The notes under the pieces: generated by a model | Seen by the model: the letters and a program-made list of their open reading frames with translations, nothing else | What the model was told of the DNA's origin: nothing | Database searches by the model: none | Position numbers and translations under genes: made by a program | NCBI RefSeq assembly: GCF_946479415.1 | Contig: NZ_CAMLFY010000031.1 | Location: 1-41,635, forward strand | Source: an uncultured Shinella sp. | Lineage (GTDB): Bacteria > Pseudomonadota > Alphaproteobacteria > Rhizobiales > Rhizobiaceae | Direction of reading: 5' to 3' | Length of the DNA stretch: 41,635 nt | Shown here: piece by piece, positions 14,448 to 22,080 of the stretch | How the letters are laid out: each line of letters opens with the position of its first letter | Position numbering within the stretch: the stretch's first letter is position 1

Positions 14448-15047
14448 ATGAAGACCCTGCGCCTCGTACTCTGGATCGCCGTTGCCCTCGTCGCCGCGCT
14501 GCTCGGCTGGCTGACGCTGGAGGCGACGCGCACGAAGGATGAAGTCGCCGGCGGTCCGTTCGGCGTGCCCTTCACGCTCGTCGCGCAGGATGGCAAGCCG
14601 ATCACCGAAAAGGCCTTCACCGGCAAGCCGACCGCCCTGTTCTTCGGCTTCACCCATTGCCCGGAAGTCTGCCCGACGACGCTGTTCGAGCTGAACGGCT
14701 GGCTTACCAAGGTCGATCCGGACGGCTCCAAGCTCCAGGCCTATTTCGTGACAGTCGATCCGGAGCGCGACACGCCCGAACTGATCGGCCAGTATGTCGG
14801 CAACGTCTCCAAGCGCATCACCGGCATTTCCGGTCCGGCCGACAAGGTCCTGGAGATGGTCAAGGGTTTTCGCGTTTATTACCGCAAGGTGCCGCTCGAT
14901 GAGAAGAAGCCCGACGGCGACTACACGATGGATCACACTGCATCTGTCTTCCTGCTCGATTCCACCGGCCGTTTCGTTGGAACGATCGCCTATGGCGAGA
15001 ACCCCGACACCGCCGAGCAGAAGCTTGCCAACCTGATCAAGCGATAA
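14448..15047 (+). CDS. SCO1/SenC family copper chaperone / thiol-disulphide protein
   Basis: The 199-residue protein is anchored by an N-terminal membrane helix (residues 4-24) with a periplasmic thioredoxin fold. The copper ligands are complete: Cys71 and Cys75 in CPEVC and His163 in MDHTASV. SCO proteins load or reduce the CuA site of cytochrome c oxidase and also act as thiol reductases. GAAGGA precedes the start. It follows the 52-residue small protein and lies 68 nt before prmA. No oxidase subunit genes are in the window. Confidence 0.94.
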   Translation: MKTLRLVLWIAVALVAALLGWLTLEATRTKDEVAGGPFGVPFTLVAQDGKPITEKAFTGKPTALFFGFTHCPEVCPTTLFELNGWLTKVDPDGSKLQAYFVTVDPERDTPELIGQYVGNVSKRITGISGPADKVLEMVKGFRVYYRKVPLDEKKPDGDYTMDHTASVFLLDSTGRFVGTIAYGENPDTAEQKLANLIKR

Positions 15048-15115
15048 GCGCAATCCGCCTTTGCCTCGGCTTTCGGACATGCTAGGCGAACCCTGAGATA
15101 ACAGGGATCCCGGCC

Positions 15116-15994
15116 GTGAGCGAAATCCGCCTCTACATCACCACCACCGAGAAGCGCGCCGATATCGCGCTCTCGTTGATGACCGACGCCTTCGAGGAAG
15201 AAGGCTACGCCATCGCGACGATGGAGATCGACGAGAAGAACGACATCTGGGAAGCCTCCGTCTACATGTTCCGTGTCGACGAGGACGAGATCACCGAGCG
15301 TTTCACCGCCCTGCTTGCCGACGAATTTCCAGATGCCGAGATCAAGCGCGAGGAACTGCCCGATATCGACTGGATCGCCAAGTCGCTCGAAGGCCTGAAG
15401 CCCGTACGCGCCGGCCGCTTCGTCGTGCATGGCTCGCATGATCGCGGCACCGCCCGCCCCGGCGAAATCGCAATCGAGATCGATGCCGGCCAGGCCTTCG
15501 GCACCGGCCATCACGGAACGACAGCCGGCTGCCTCGAGGTGATCAACAGCGTCATGCGCTCCCGCAGAGTCAAGCGCGTGCTTGACCTTGGGACAGGCAG
15601 TGGCGTGCTCGCCATCGCCGCGCGCAAACTGTCGCCAGCCCAGGTGCTGGCGACCGATATCGACCCGATCGCCACCCGCGTCGCCCGTGAAAACGTGCGT
15701 ATCAACGGCATCGCCTCGGGCATCGCGCTGGAAACCGCGCCTGGCTTCCACTCCACCGCCTTCGGCCGCCACGGCCCCTTCGACCTCATCATCGCCAATA
15801 TCCTGGCCCGCCCGCTGATGCGCATGGCGCCGCAGCTCGCCGCACAGCTCACGCCGGGCGGCGACGTCATCCTGTCGGGTATCCTCGCTTCGCAGCGCTG
15901 GAAGGTGCTGGCCGCCTATAACGGCGCCGGCCTCAGCCATGTGCGCACCATCTGGCGCGAAGGCTGGGTGACGATCCATCTCGCCAAGCGCTGA
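15116..15994 (+). CDS. prmA: Ribosomal protein L11 methyltransferase
   Basis: PrmA trimethylates ribosomal protein L11. The 292-residue protein has the N-terminal L11-binding domain (about 1-115) and a class I SAM-dependent methyltransferase domain: GQAFGTGHHGTT near 125-136, the SAM-binding LDLGTGSGVLAIAA near 158-171, and the ANIL motif near 223 that lies at the active site. The start codon is GTG, giving MSEIRLYITTTE; no good ATG exists nearby in frame. It follows the SCO gene in the same direction. A long hairpin lies 9 nt after the stop. Confidence 0.94.
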   Translation: MSEIRLYITTTEKRADIALSLMTDAFEEEGYAIATMEIDEKNDIWEASVYMFRVDEDEITERFTALLADEFPDAEIKREELPDIDWIAKSLEGLKPVRAGRFVVHGSHDRGTARPGEIAIEIDAGQAFGTGHHGTTAGCLEVINSVMRSRRVKRVLDLGTGSGVLAIAARKLSPAQVLATDIDPIATRVARENVRINGIASGIALETAPGFHSTAFGRHGPFDLIIANILARPLMRMAPQLAAQLTPGGDVILSGILASQRWKVLAAYNGAGLSHVRTIWREGWVTIHLAKR

Positions 15995-16003
15995 GATCGC
16001 TCT

Positions 16004-16039
16004 TGCGTGATCCCCGCGTTCAAGACCGGGGATCACGCA
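16004..16039. repeat. 13-bp perfect inverted repeat after prmA (REP-like, possible terminator)
   Basis: TGCGTGATCCCCG (16004-16016) and CGGGGATCACGCA (16027-16039) pair perfectly around a 10-nt loop containing TTCAAGAC. No T-tract follows, so intrinsic termination is uncertain. The core resembles the palindrome at 20044-20080 (TCAAG next to a GGGGATCA or CCGAGGATGA arm), suggesting a related dispersed rhizobial element. Confidence 0.7.
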
Positions 16040-16060
16040 GCGGAATAACGCAGAGTCACG

Positions 16061-16220
16061 AGAAAAGAAAAAGGCGGTGCCAGAGGCACCGCCTATGGGC
16101 CGGCAAGCCGACCTGTCCGCGAGCTTGAGGAGGAGGAGTGCTCAAGCGGACCTATGTGTTCCGAACGCCTTCCCGGAGGAGGGAGGAGGAGTGACCAGAA
16201 AGACGTCTGATCGGAACACC
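16061..16220 (-). ncRNA. Trans-acting sRNA of the alpha-r14 / cuckoo type (anti-Shine-Dalgarno loops)
   Basis: Read leftward, this stretch makes three hairpins. Hairpin 1 is GTGTTCCG / CGGAACAC (16219-16212 with 16163-16156) with CTCCTCCTCCCTCCTCC in its interior. Hairpin 2 is GTCCGC / GCGGAC plus CTTGAG / CTCAAG (16151-16115) with CACTCCTCCTC in the loop. Hairpin 3 is a 9-bp GGCGGTGCC / GGCACCGCC stem (16093-16073) followed by TTTTTCTTTTC, a strong intrinsic terminator. Repeated C(U)CCUCC loops complementary to ribosome-binding sites are the hallmark of the alpha-r14 / cuckoo sRNAs of rhizobia, which repress translation of transporter and other mRNAs. The 5' end is uncertain. A further CGAAG/CTTCG hairpin with CCTCCTCC (16281-16255) could belong to a longer transcript. 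Confidence 0.75.
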
Positions 16221-16421
16221 TAGCATTTCGCCTTTCGGCGTTTCCTGTGCGATACGAAGGACTGGAGGAGGTTTCGCTTCGTTTCGCTTGAAGCGCGTTT
16301 CAAGTTCGCTTCGTTGGCGCCGTTTATAATCGATTCAAAAATTAACGACAGCGCTGATGTGGCATGGGTGCCATGCGCAGCATGCATAAGTCCAATCTGA
16401 GACCTCTTGGGACCACCTGAC
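16221..16421. other. Upstream region of the sRNA and of the following protein gene
   Basis: No protein gene is supported here. Read leftward, it contains one more CCTCCTCC-bearing hairpin (16255-16281), a short CGCC/GGCG hairpin (16229-16240) and repeated CGAAGCGAA-like units (about 16255-16315). An AT-rich patch with TTATAA on the minus strand near 16325-16330 could be the -10 region of the sRNA promoter. No clear -35 was found. Confidence 0.4.
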
Positions 16422-16946
16422 ATGGCCGCGATAGTCATTCCCCTGCTTGCACTTGCCGTCATCATATGGGTTCTCTGGACCGCGCTTCGCGCCAATGCGG
16501 AAGCCCGCCGCAATCCCCAGGCCATCGAAAGCGCCACCCGCACGGAAGACGAACGGCGCCGCATCGTGGAATCGTTGCGCGACCGGTTGAGCCGCGAACC
16601 GCTCGGCGCGCCCCTGGCGGAACGCCTGTGGCAACGGCTGATGAAGGAAGCGCCGAACAATGGCGTCATCTATGATCGCCACCGCGACTTCTGCGGCCAG
16701 GGCCTCATCCGCACGCCCGAAGGCGTGATGCTGGCCGATGTGCAGGACGGCGGCTCCTATTTCGGCCCGGCGATTGCGCAATGGGCGACGGAGCAGGCTT
16801 TCGTCGCCTTCGTCGCCCGCCAATCGGATTTTTCCATGAGTGGCTGGGATGCGGGCGAACCGGTTTTCTTCACCGAAGACGACTGGTATCGCAACAACCA
16901 GCGCCTGACCCGCGCCGTCATGGAACGCTATCTCTCCCGCCTTTGA
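16422..16946 (+). CDS. Hypothetical protein with N-terminal membrane anchor
   Basis: The 174-residue product was not recognised. It has one N-terminal transmembrane helix (residues 1-22), a charged, probably coiled segment (about 25-75, rich in Arg and Glu), then a globular C-terminal part with many aromatics (GGSYFGPAIAQWATEQAF, DDWYRNN). The topology is probably N-out/C-in or a tail in the cytoplasm. The ATG was preferred over a TTG at 16407; neither has a strong ribosome-binding site. It lies 59 nt before the aminopeptidase gene in the same direction. Codon usage matches the neighbours, supporting a real gene. Confidence 0.75.
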   Translation: MAAIVIPLLALAVIIWVLWTALRANAEARRNPQAIESATRTEDERRRIVESLRDRLSREPLGAPLAERLWQRLMKEAPNNGVIYDRHRDFCGQGLIRTPEGVMLADVQDGGSYFGPAIAQWATEQAFVAFVARQSDFSMSGWDAGEPVFFTEDDWYRNNQRLTRAVMERYLSRL

Positions 16947-17005
16947 CGCGCCCCCGCGATGGGCTAGATTGCCGCCACGATTCATCGCCTGAGCGGAAGC
17001 ATCCC

Positions 17006-18841
17006 ATGTTCCAGAGTTTCGACGTCACCTCCACGCCCCAGTTCGGCCGCGAACGGGCCGATGCGCTGCGCGCCTCCTTCGATGCACTCGGCATCGACGG
17101 CTTTCTCGTGCCGCGCGCCGATGAATATCAGGGCGAATATGTGCCGGCCTCGGCGGAGCGTCTGTCCTGGCTGACGGGCTTTACCGGTTCGGCGGGCGTG
17201 GCGCTCGTCATGCGCGGTCAGGCCGTCGTCTTCGTCGACGGTCGTTACGTCACGCAGCTCGCCGAACAGGTGGATGGCAGCGTATATACCGGCGGCGATC
17301 TCGTCGGCGAGCCACCGCATCTCTGGCTGCAAAACCACGGCCCCAAAGGTTTCCGGCTCGGCATCGATCCGTGGCTGCACACGGCGGCCGAGGTGCGCCG
17401 GCTGGAAAAGGCGCTCGCCACGCTCGGCGGCAGCCTCGTCTTCCTGCCCTACAACCCCTTAGACAAGGCCTGGACGAACCGCCCCGCCGAACCGCTCGGC
17501 CGCGTCACCATCCAGGCCATCGACCATGCCGGTGAACTCGCCAAGGACAAGCTGGTCAAAATGGCGGAGGCGACGGCAAAGGCCGGCGCGGATGCGCTTG
17601 CCGTCACCGACCCCTCCTCCATCGCGTGGGTCTTCAACATCCGCGGCAGCGACGTGCCGCACACGCCGCATCCGCTTGCGCGCGCCATCATCCCGGCCGA
17701 CGGCCGCCCCCTGCTCTTCCTCGACAAGCGCAAGACCGGCATCGAGCCCGAGGCCTATCTCACCCAGCTCGCCGACCTCCTACCGCCGTCGGATTTCGAC
17801 AACCGCATCGCCGCCCTCGCCGCCGAAGGCAAGCGCATCCTGATCGACCCCGATCAGGCGCCCTTCGCACTCGGCGAGATCGTCCGCAGCAAGGGTGGCA
17901 CGCTGGTGGAGGCCATCGACCCGGCCCGCCTGCCCCGCGCCTGCAAGAACAGCGTCGAGCTGCAAGGCTCCGCCCGCGCCCATCTTCAGGATGGTGCCGC
18001 GATGGTGGAATTCCTCGCCTGGCTCGACAGCACCACGCCGGGCAGCCAGACGGAAATCGCCGTCACGAAGAAGCTGGAAGAGGTGCGCCGCAGCGTCGGT
18101 GAGCGTCAGCAGAACCCGCTGAAGGACGTGTCCTTCGACAGCATTGCCGGCGCGGGCGCGCATGCCGCCATCATGCATTACCGCGTGACGACCGACACGG
18201 ATTCCGTCATCGAGCCCGGCGCGATGTTCCTCATCGATTCCGGCGCACAATATATCAACGGCACGACCGACATCACCCGCACGGTCGCCATCGGCGCCGT
18301 GCCGGAAGAACAAAAGCGCTTCTTCACGCTGGTGCTGAAGGGCATGATCGGCATCAGCCTCGCCCGCTTCCCGAAGGGTACGCGCGGCTGCGATCTCGAT
18401 CCGCTCGCCCGCATTGCACTGTGGAAGGCCGGTGCCGATTTCGCGCATGGCACCGGCCATGGCGTCGGCTCCTATCTCTCTGTGCATGAAGGCCCGCAGC
18501 GCATCTCGCGGCTGTCGACACAGGAGCTGCTGGCCGGCATGATTCTCTCGAACGAGCCGGGCTACTACCGCCCCGGCGCCTTCGGCATCCGCATCGAAAA
18601 CCTCGTGCATGTCCTGCCGGCCGCGGCCATCCAAGGCGGCGACATCGACATGCTCGGCTTCGAAACGCTGACCTTCTGCCCGATCGACCGCCGCCTCGTC
18701 ATCGCAAACCTGCTGACGGACGAGGAACTGGCCTGGCTCAACGCCTATCACGCCGAGACGAACGAAAAGATCGCGCCGCTCCTTTCGGACGACGCGACCA
18801 AGTCCTGGCTTGCGAAGGCGACGGCTCCGATCAGCCGATGA
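17006..18841 (+). CDS. Aminopeptidase P family protein (M24B, Xaa-Pro aminopeptidase)
   Basis: The 611-residue protein has two creatinase N-terminal-like domains (about 10-310) and a C-terminal pita-bread catalytic domain. All five metal ligands of M24 are present: Asp411 and Asp422 (IDSGAQYINGTTDITRT), His485 (GTGHGVG), Glu517 (LSNEPGYY) and Glu531 (RIENL). The long form with an extra N-terminal domain is the cytosolic aminopeptidase P1 type, which removes an N-terminal residue preceding proline. GGAAG lies before the start MFQSFDV. An in-frame extension to 16781 overlaps the preceding gene and is rejected. Its end overlaps the convergent azlD stop by 11 nt. Confidence 0.94.
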   Translation: MFQSFDVTSTPQFGRERADALRASFDALGIDGFLVPRADEYQGEYVPASAERLSWLTGFTGSAGVALVMRGQAVVFVDGRYVTQLAEQVDGSVYTGGDLVGEPPHLWLQNHGPKGFRLGIDPWLHTAAEVRRLEKALATLGGSLVFLPYNPLDKAWTNRPAEPLGRVTIQAIDHAGELAKDKLVKMAEATAKAGADALAVTDPSSIAWVFNIRGSDVPHTPHPLARAIIPADGRPLLFLDKRKTGIEPEAYLTQLADLLPPSDFDNRIAALAAEGKRILIDPDQAPFALGEIVRSKGGTLVEAIDPARLPRACKNSVELQGSARAHLQDGAAMVEFLAWLDSTTPGSQTEIAVTKKLEEVRRSVGERQQNPLKDVSFDSIAGAGAHAAIMHYRVTTDTDSVIEPGAMFLIDSGAQYINGTTDITRTVAIGAVPEEQKRFFTLVLKGMIGISLARFPKGTRGCDLDPLARIALWKAGADFAHGTGHGVGSYLSVHEGPQRISRLSTQELLAGMILSNEPGYYRPGAFGIRIENLVHVLPAAAIQGGDIDMLGFETLTFCPIDRRLVIANLLTDEELAWLNAYHAETNEKIAPLLSDDATKSWLAKATAPISR

Positions 18842-19148
18842 CGTGACGCAGCAGCATCACCACGACCCAGCCGACGGCCAGCATCGGCAGGAGTTTCAGG
18901 CGCAGCCCCACGAAAAAGGCGACCGCCATGGTGATGCTGACATCCCAGCCGCCCGTGATGGCGGCCGGCGCGACCAGCGTGGTCAGCACGGCCGCCGGAA
19001 CGGCGTTCAGCGCCGCTTCCGCGCGCGGCGGAATGCGCTTCATGCGCGTGATGAAGACATAGCCGCCGACGCGCGTGAGATAGGTTGCGACGGCACCGGC
19101 GGCGATGATCAGCAGCGTCTGCATGTGGAACATGTTTTCCACGATCAT
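18831..19148 (-). CDS. azlD: AzlD-family branched-chain amino acid transport subunit
   Basis: This 105-residue membrane protein has four hydrophobic segments and the AzlD family pattern AVATYLTRVGGYVF near residues 19-32 and AVPAAVLTTLVAPA near 49-62. It pairs with AzlC to export branched-chain amino acids or analogues, as in the E. coli YgaZH and Bacillus AzlCD systems. Its ATG overlaps the AzlC stop in ATGA, so synthesis is coupled. The C-terminus overlaps the tail of the convergent aminopeptidase gene by 11 nt. Confidence 0.9.
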   Translation of the reverse strand: MIVENMFHMQTLLIIAAGAVATYLTRVGGYVFITRMKRIPPRAEAALNAVPAAVLTTLVAPAAITGGWDVSITMAVAFFVGLRLKLLPMLAVGWVVVMLLRHVIG

Positions 19149-19876
19149 GCCTCCCCTTCCGCCACCGTGGCGACAGGCGCCTCGTCTTCCTTGTCGAGCG
19201 GCAGCACGGCTGCGACGGCAACGCCGGCCAGCGCGCCGAGGCTGACGTGCCAGGGCGACCCGACGAAATGCATCGCGAGTACCGAGCCCACACCGGAAGC
19301 GAGCACGACCGGCAGCCAGTTCGCCCGGCTGCGGAAGCCCATCACCAGCCCCATGAAATAGACCGGCAGCAGCACATCGATACCGATCGCCCTGGGATCG
19401 CCGATCAGGTTGCCGAGCAGCCCGCCGACGACCGTCAGGCAGAGCCACGGCACGTAGACGCTGAAGCCCAGCACCATCAGCCAAATATAGCTGACCCGAA
19501 GACCGGCATCCGCCCGCCGCTCGGTCTCGGCAAATTGCGGATCCGTCAGCAGAAACAGCGAAGTCGCCTTCTGCCAGAAAGTCAGATGGCGGATATGCGG
19601 GGCGATGGCCGCCGAATAGAGCACGTGGCGGAAATTGACCGCAAAAATCGAGAGCACGACGAGCCATGGCGCGACATGATGATTGAACAGCTCGACGCCG
19701 ACGAGCTGGCTGGCGCCGGCATAGAGCGTCGCGCTCATCAGGGTCGCTTCGGCAACCGTCAGGCCGTTATCGATGGAAATGGCGCCGAATAGCACGGCAA
19801 ACGGCGATGCCGCAATGGCAACCGCGATGCCACGCCGAAAGGCGTCGCGGATTTCTTCTTTCGTGTCGGGGGTCAT
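19145..19876 (-). CDS. azlC: AzlC family branched-chain amino acid permease
   Basis: The 243-residue protein has about six to seven membrane segments and the AzlC signature region GIAVAIAASPFAVLFGAIS near residues 16-34, LYAGASQLVGVELF near 51-64 and NFRHVLYSAA near 81-90. With AzlD it should form a two-component exporter in the inner membrane. The start MTPDTKEEI has AGGATAG about 9 nt upstream. It is the first gene of an azlCD operon; no adjacent Lrp-type regulator is visible. Confidence 0.93.
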   Translation of the reverse strand: MTPDTKEEIRDAFRRGIAVAIAASPFAVLFGAISIDNGLTVAEATLMSATLYAGASQLVGVELFNHHVAPWLVVLSIFAVNFRHVLYSAAIAPHIRHLTFWQKATSLFLLTDPQFAETERRADAGLRVSYIWLMVLGFSVYVPWLCLTVVGGLLGNLIGDPRAIGIDVLLPVYFMGLVMGFRSRANWLPVVLASGVGSVLAMHFVGSPWHVSLGALAGVAVAAVLPLDKEDEAPVATVAEGEA

Positions 19877-20043
19877 GGGTCTGCTCTATCCTGGGATAGG
19901 CAAGCCATAGAGCAGGCACGGCCCACCCGCAAACCAATATGGCTGATGAACCGTTCAGCGCCGTTGATCAATCAGTGTCGATGCACGTCCCGCGCTGATC
20001 GAACGTGCACTGTGAGCATGGGGCAAACCATCAGCCAATCCCA

Positions 20044-20080
20044 CAACGTCATCCTCGGGCTTGACCCGAGGATGACGTTG
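20044..20080. repeat. Rhizobial palindromic element (16-bp arms)
   Basis: CAACGTCATCCTCGGG (20044-20059) and CCCGAGGATGACGTTG (20065-20080) are perfectly inverted around the 5-nt loop CTTGA. The core CATCCTCGGGCTTGACCCGAGGATG recurs in intergenic regions of many rhizobial genomes, as far as I recall. It lies 28 nt after the panB stop (reading leftward) in a 231-bp gap and could also fold at the 3' end of the panCB transcript. Confidence 0.8.
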
Positions 20081-20107
20081 GAGAGGAGAGCGGCCTTTGA
20101 AAGCCCC

Positions 20108-20932
20108 TCACCCCTTCTTGAGCTGGAACGTGTGCTCAGGTGCCGGAAAACTGCGGGCCTTCACCTCTTCCGCATAGGTCGCGAAGGCCTCACTCATGAC
20201 AGGTGCAAGGTTCGCAAAGTGCTTGACGAAACGCGGCTTGAAATCGGTGAAGATGCCGAGCACGTCATCGACCACCAGCACCTGGCCGTCACAGGCCGGC
20301 GAAGCGCCGATGCCGATGGTCGGCGCCTTCACCTTGCCGGTGATTTCGCGCGCCAGCGGCTCGACCGTGCCCTCGATGACGATGGCAAAGGCGCCGGCAT
20401 CGTCGATGGCTGCGGCATCCTTGCGGATTTTTTCGACTTCCTTGTCGTTGCGGCCGAGCGAGCGGTAGCCGCCCGTCGTGTTGATGAGCTGCGGCATCAG
20501 GCCGACATGGCCGAGCACGGGAATGCCGCGCTGCGTGAGAAAATCGACCGTCTCGGCCATTTCCGCGCCACCCTCCAGCTTGATCGCCGAACAGCCGGTT
20601 TCCTTCAGCACGCGGGCAGCCGTCGCAAAGGCCTGCTCCTTGGATTGCTGATAGGAGCCGAACGGCAGGTCGACGACGACGCAGGCATTGGACGAGCCGC
20701 GCATGACGGCCTGGCCATGGGCGATCATCATCTCCAGCGTCACGCCGACGGTGGAATCCAGCCCATAGAGCACCATGCCGAGGCTGTCGCCGACCAGCAT
20801 GAAATCGACATGCGGGTCCATCAGCTTGGCGACCGGCGTCGTATAGGCGGTGAGGCTGACGATGGGGCGTTCGCCCTTCAGGGCCTTGATGTCGGACGGG
20901 GCCAGACGGCGCTTGGCGGTATGTACGCTCAT
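20108..20932 (-). CDS. panB: 3-methyl-2-oxobutanoate hydroxymethyltransferase
   Basis: PanB makes ketopantoate from alpha-ketoisovalerate and methylene-tetrahydrofolate, the first committed step to pantothenate. The 274-residue TIM barrel shows [14 protein letters not shown] near residues 26-39, the metal site [11 protein letters not shown] near 47-57, the KLEGG motif near 119, GHVGLMPQ near 141 and IEGTV near 187. It starts 1 nt after the panC stop, giving a panCB operon. Length is typical. Confidence 0.96.
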   Translation of the reverse strand: MSVHTAKRRLAPSDIKALKGERPIVSLTAYTTPVAKLMDPHVDFMLVGDSLGMVLYGLDSTVGVTLEMMIAHGQAVMRGSSNACVVVDLPFGSYQQSKEQAFATAARVLKETGCSAIKLEGGAEMAETVDFLTQRGIPVLGHVGLMPQLINTTGGYRSLGRNDKEVEKIRKDAAAIDDAGAFAIVIEGTVEPLAREITGKVKAPTIGIGASPACDGQVLVVDDVLGIFTDFKPRFVKHFANLAPVMSEAFATYAEEVKARSFPAPEHTFQLKKG

Positions 20933-20933
20933 G

Positions 20934-21797
20934 TCACGCGACCTTCTTCTTTGGGCTCAGCACCCGGTTATCGAGGAGCTTCGTGCTTCCAAAACGCACG
21001 AAAAGCAGTAAAAGGACCGGCCTGCCGCCGACCGTATCGATCTCGGCCAGCGTTTCCGGATCCCTGACGGCGACGACCTCGGGCTGGGCCAGAGGCTCGC
21101 TGCGGAGGAAGGCGGTGACACCCGCCTCCAAAGCCTTCGCATCGGTTTCGCCCGCCGTGATCAGCCGCTCGGCCTCATCAAGCGCGCGCGGCACGATGGC
21201 GGCGGCGGCGCGCTCTTCCGGCGAGAGATAGACATTGCGCGAGGAACAGGCGAGGCCATCGGCCTCGCGCACCGTCGGCACGCCGATAACCTCGACGGGC
21301 TGGGCGAGATCGGCGACCATGCGGCGGATGATGGTGAGCTGCTGGAAATCCTTCTCGCCGAAATAGGCGCGGTCGGGACCGGCAATGTTGAAGAGTTTTG
21401 TCACAACCGTCGCGACGCCGGCGAAATGGCCGGGACGCACGGAACCTTCCAGCTCCGCGCCGAGCTTCGGCACGTCGACCACGGTCTCCATCGGCCGCGG
21501 ATACATGTCCTCGACGCCGGGCGCGAAAAGATAGTGCACACCCTCCGCCTCCAGCATGACCTGGTCGCGGGCGAGATCGCGCGGATAACGCGCAAGATCC
21601 TCGTTCTGGCCGAATTGCAACGGGTTGACGAAAATGGTGGCGACGACGATGTCGTTGTCGGCGCGGGCGCGGCGCGCCAGCTCCATATGGCCGACATGAA
21701 GATAGCCCATGGTGGGCACGAGGCCGATCGAGCGGCCGTCAAGCCGATGCGGCGCGAGAGCCGCGCGCAAATCCGCGATGGTGGTGAACGTCTTCAT
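20934..21797 (-). CDS. panC: Pantothenate synthetase
   Basis: PanC condenses pantoate and beta-alanine with ATP. The 287-residue protein has the [10 protein letters not shown] nucleotide-binding motif (HIGH-like) near residues 29-38, [13 protein letters not shown] near 57-69, [14 protein letters not shown] near 146-159 and the SSRNVYLS loop near 188-195. The start [10 protein letters not shown] is preceded by AAGGAGG. A longer in-frame reading to 21842 lacks this signal. It is cotranscribed with panB downstream. Aspartate decarboxylase (panD) is not in the window. Confidence 0.96.
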   Translation of the reverse strand: MKTFTTIADLRAALAPHRLDGRSIGLVPTMGYLHVGHMELARRARADNDIVVATIFVNPLQFGQNEDLARYPRDLARDQVMLEAEGVHYLFAPGVEDMYPRPMETVVDVPKLGAELEGSVRPGHFAGVATVVTKLFNIAGPDRAYFGEKDFQQLTIIRRMVADLAQPVEVIGVPTVREADGLACSSRNVYLSPEERAAAAIVPRALDEAERLITAGETDAKALEAGVTAFLRSEPLAQPEVVAVRDPETLAEIDTVGGRPVLLLLFVRFGSTKLLDNRVLSPKKKVA

Positions 21798-22080
21798 CGG
21801 CGGCTCCTCCTTGCTCTCGCCCTCTCCCGTGGGCGACACCATCCCACGCGGCCTCTGCGGACCGCTTTCAGGGGGCGCCGTTTTCTATCTTGTGCAGCGC
21901 AAAAAGACAATCGGGAAAGACTTTTGGCAGCCATCGCTTAACCCGCTGGGCAGCTTTGCGTTTTTGCACACTGTACATTTTGGCCAAGGCACAGTAGAGA
22001 GCGCGCAACACGCCCGTCATTCATGGGCTTGCGAGTGCGACGCCAGATCGTCGCTGAACCCGAATTCCGAAAGACCCCAT
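21798..22080. other. Divergent intergenic region panC / DEAD-box helicase
   Basis: These 283 bases carry the promoter of panCB on the minus strand and that of the helicase on the plus strand. No operator, riboswitch or convincing hairpin stands out. The helicase start has only a weak purine stretch (GAAAGA) upstream, so its long leader could matter for expression. Confidence 0.35.

Noticed and set aside
16781..17005. N-terminal extension of the aminopeptidase P gene
   Set aside because: It overlaps the preceding gene in another frame and its translation is Arg/Pro-rich without similarity to the family; ATG at 17006 has GGAAG and gives the normal N-terminus.
19946..21067. 373-residue plus-strand frame opposite panB
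   Set aside because: It runs through the palindrome at 20044-20080 and then antisense to panB; no domain or ribosome-binding site supports it.
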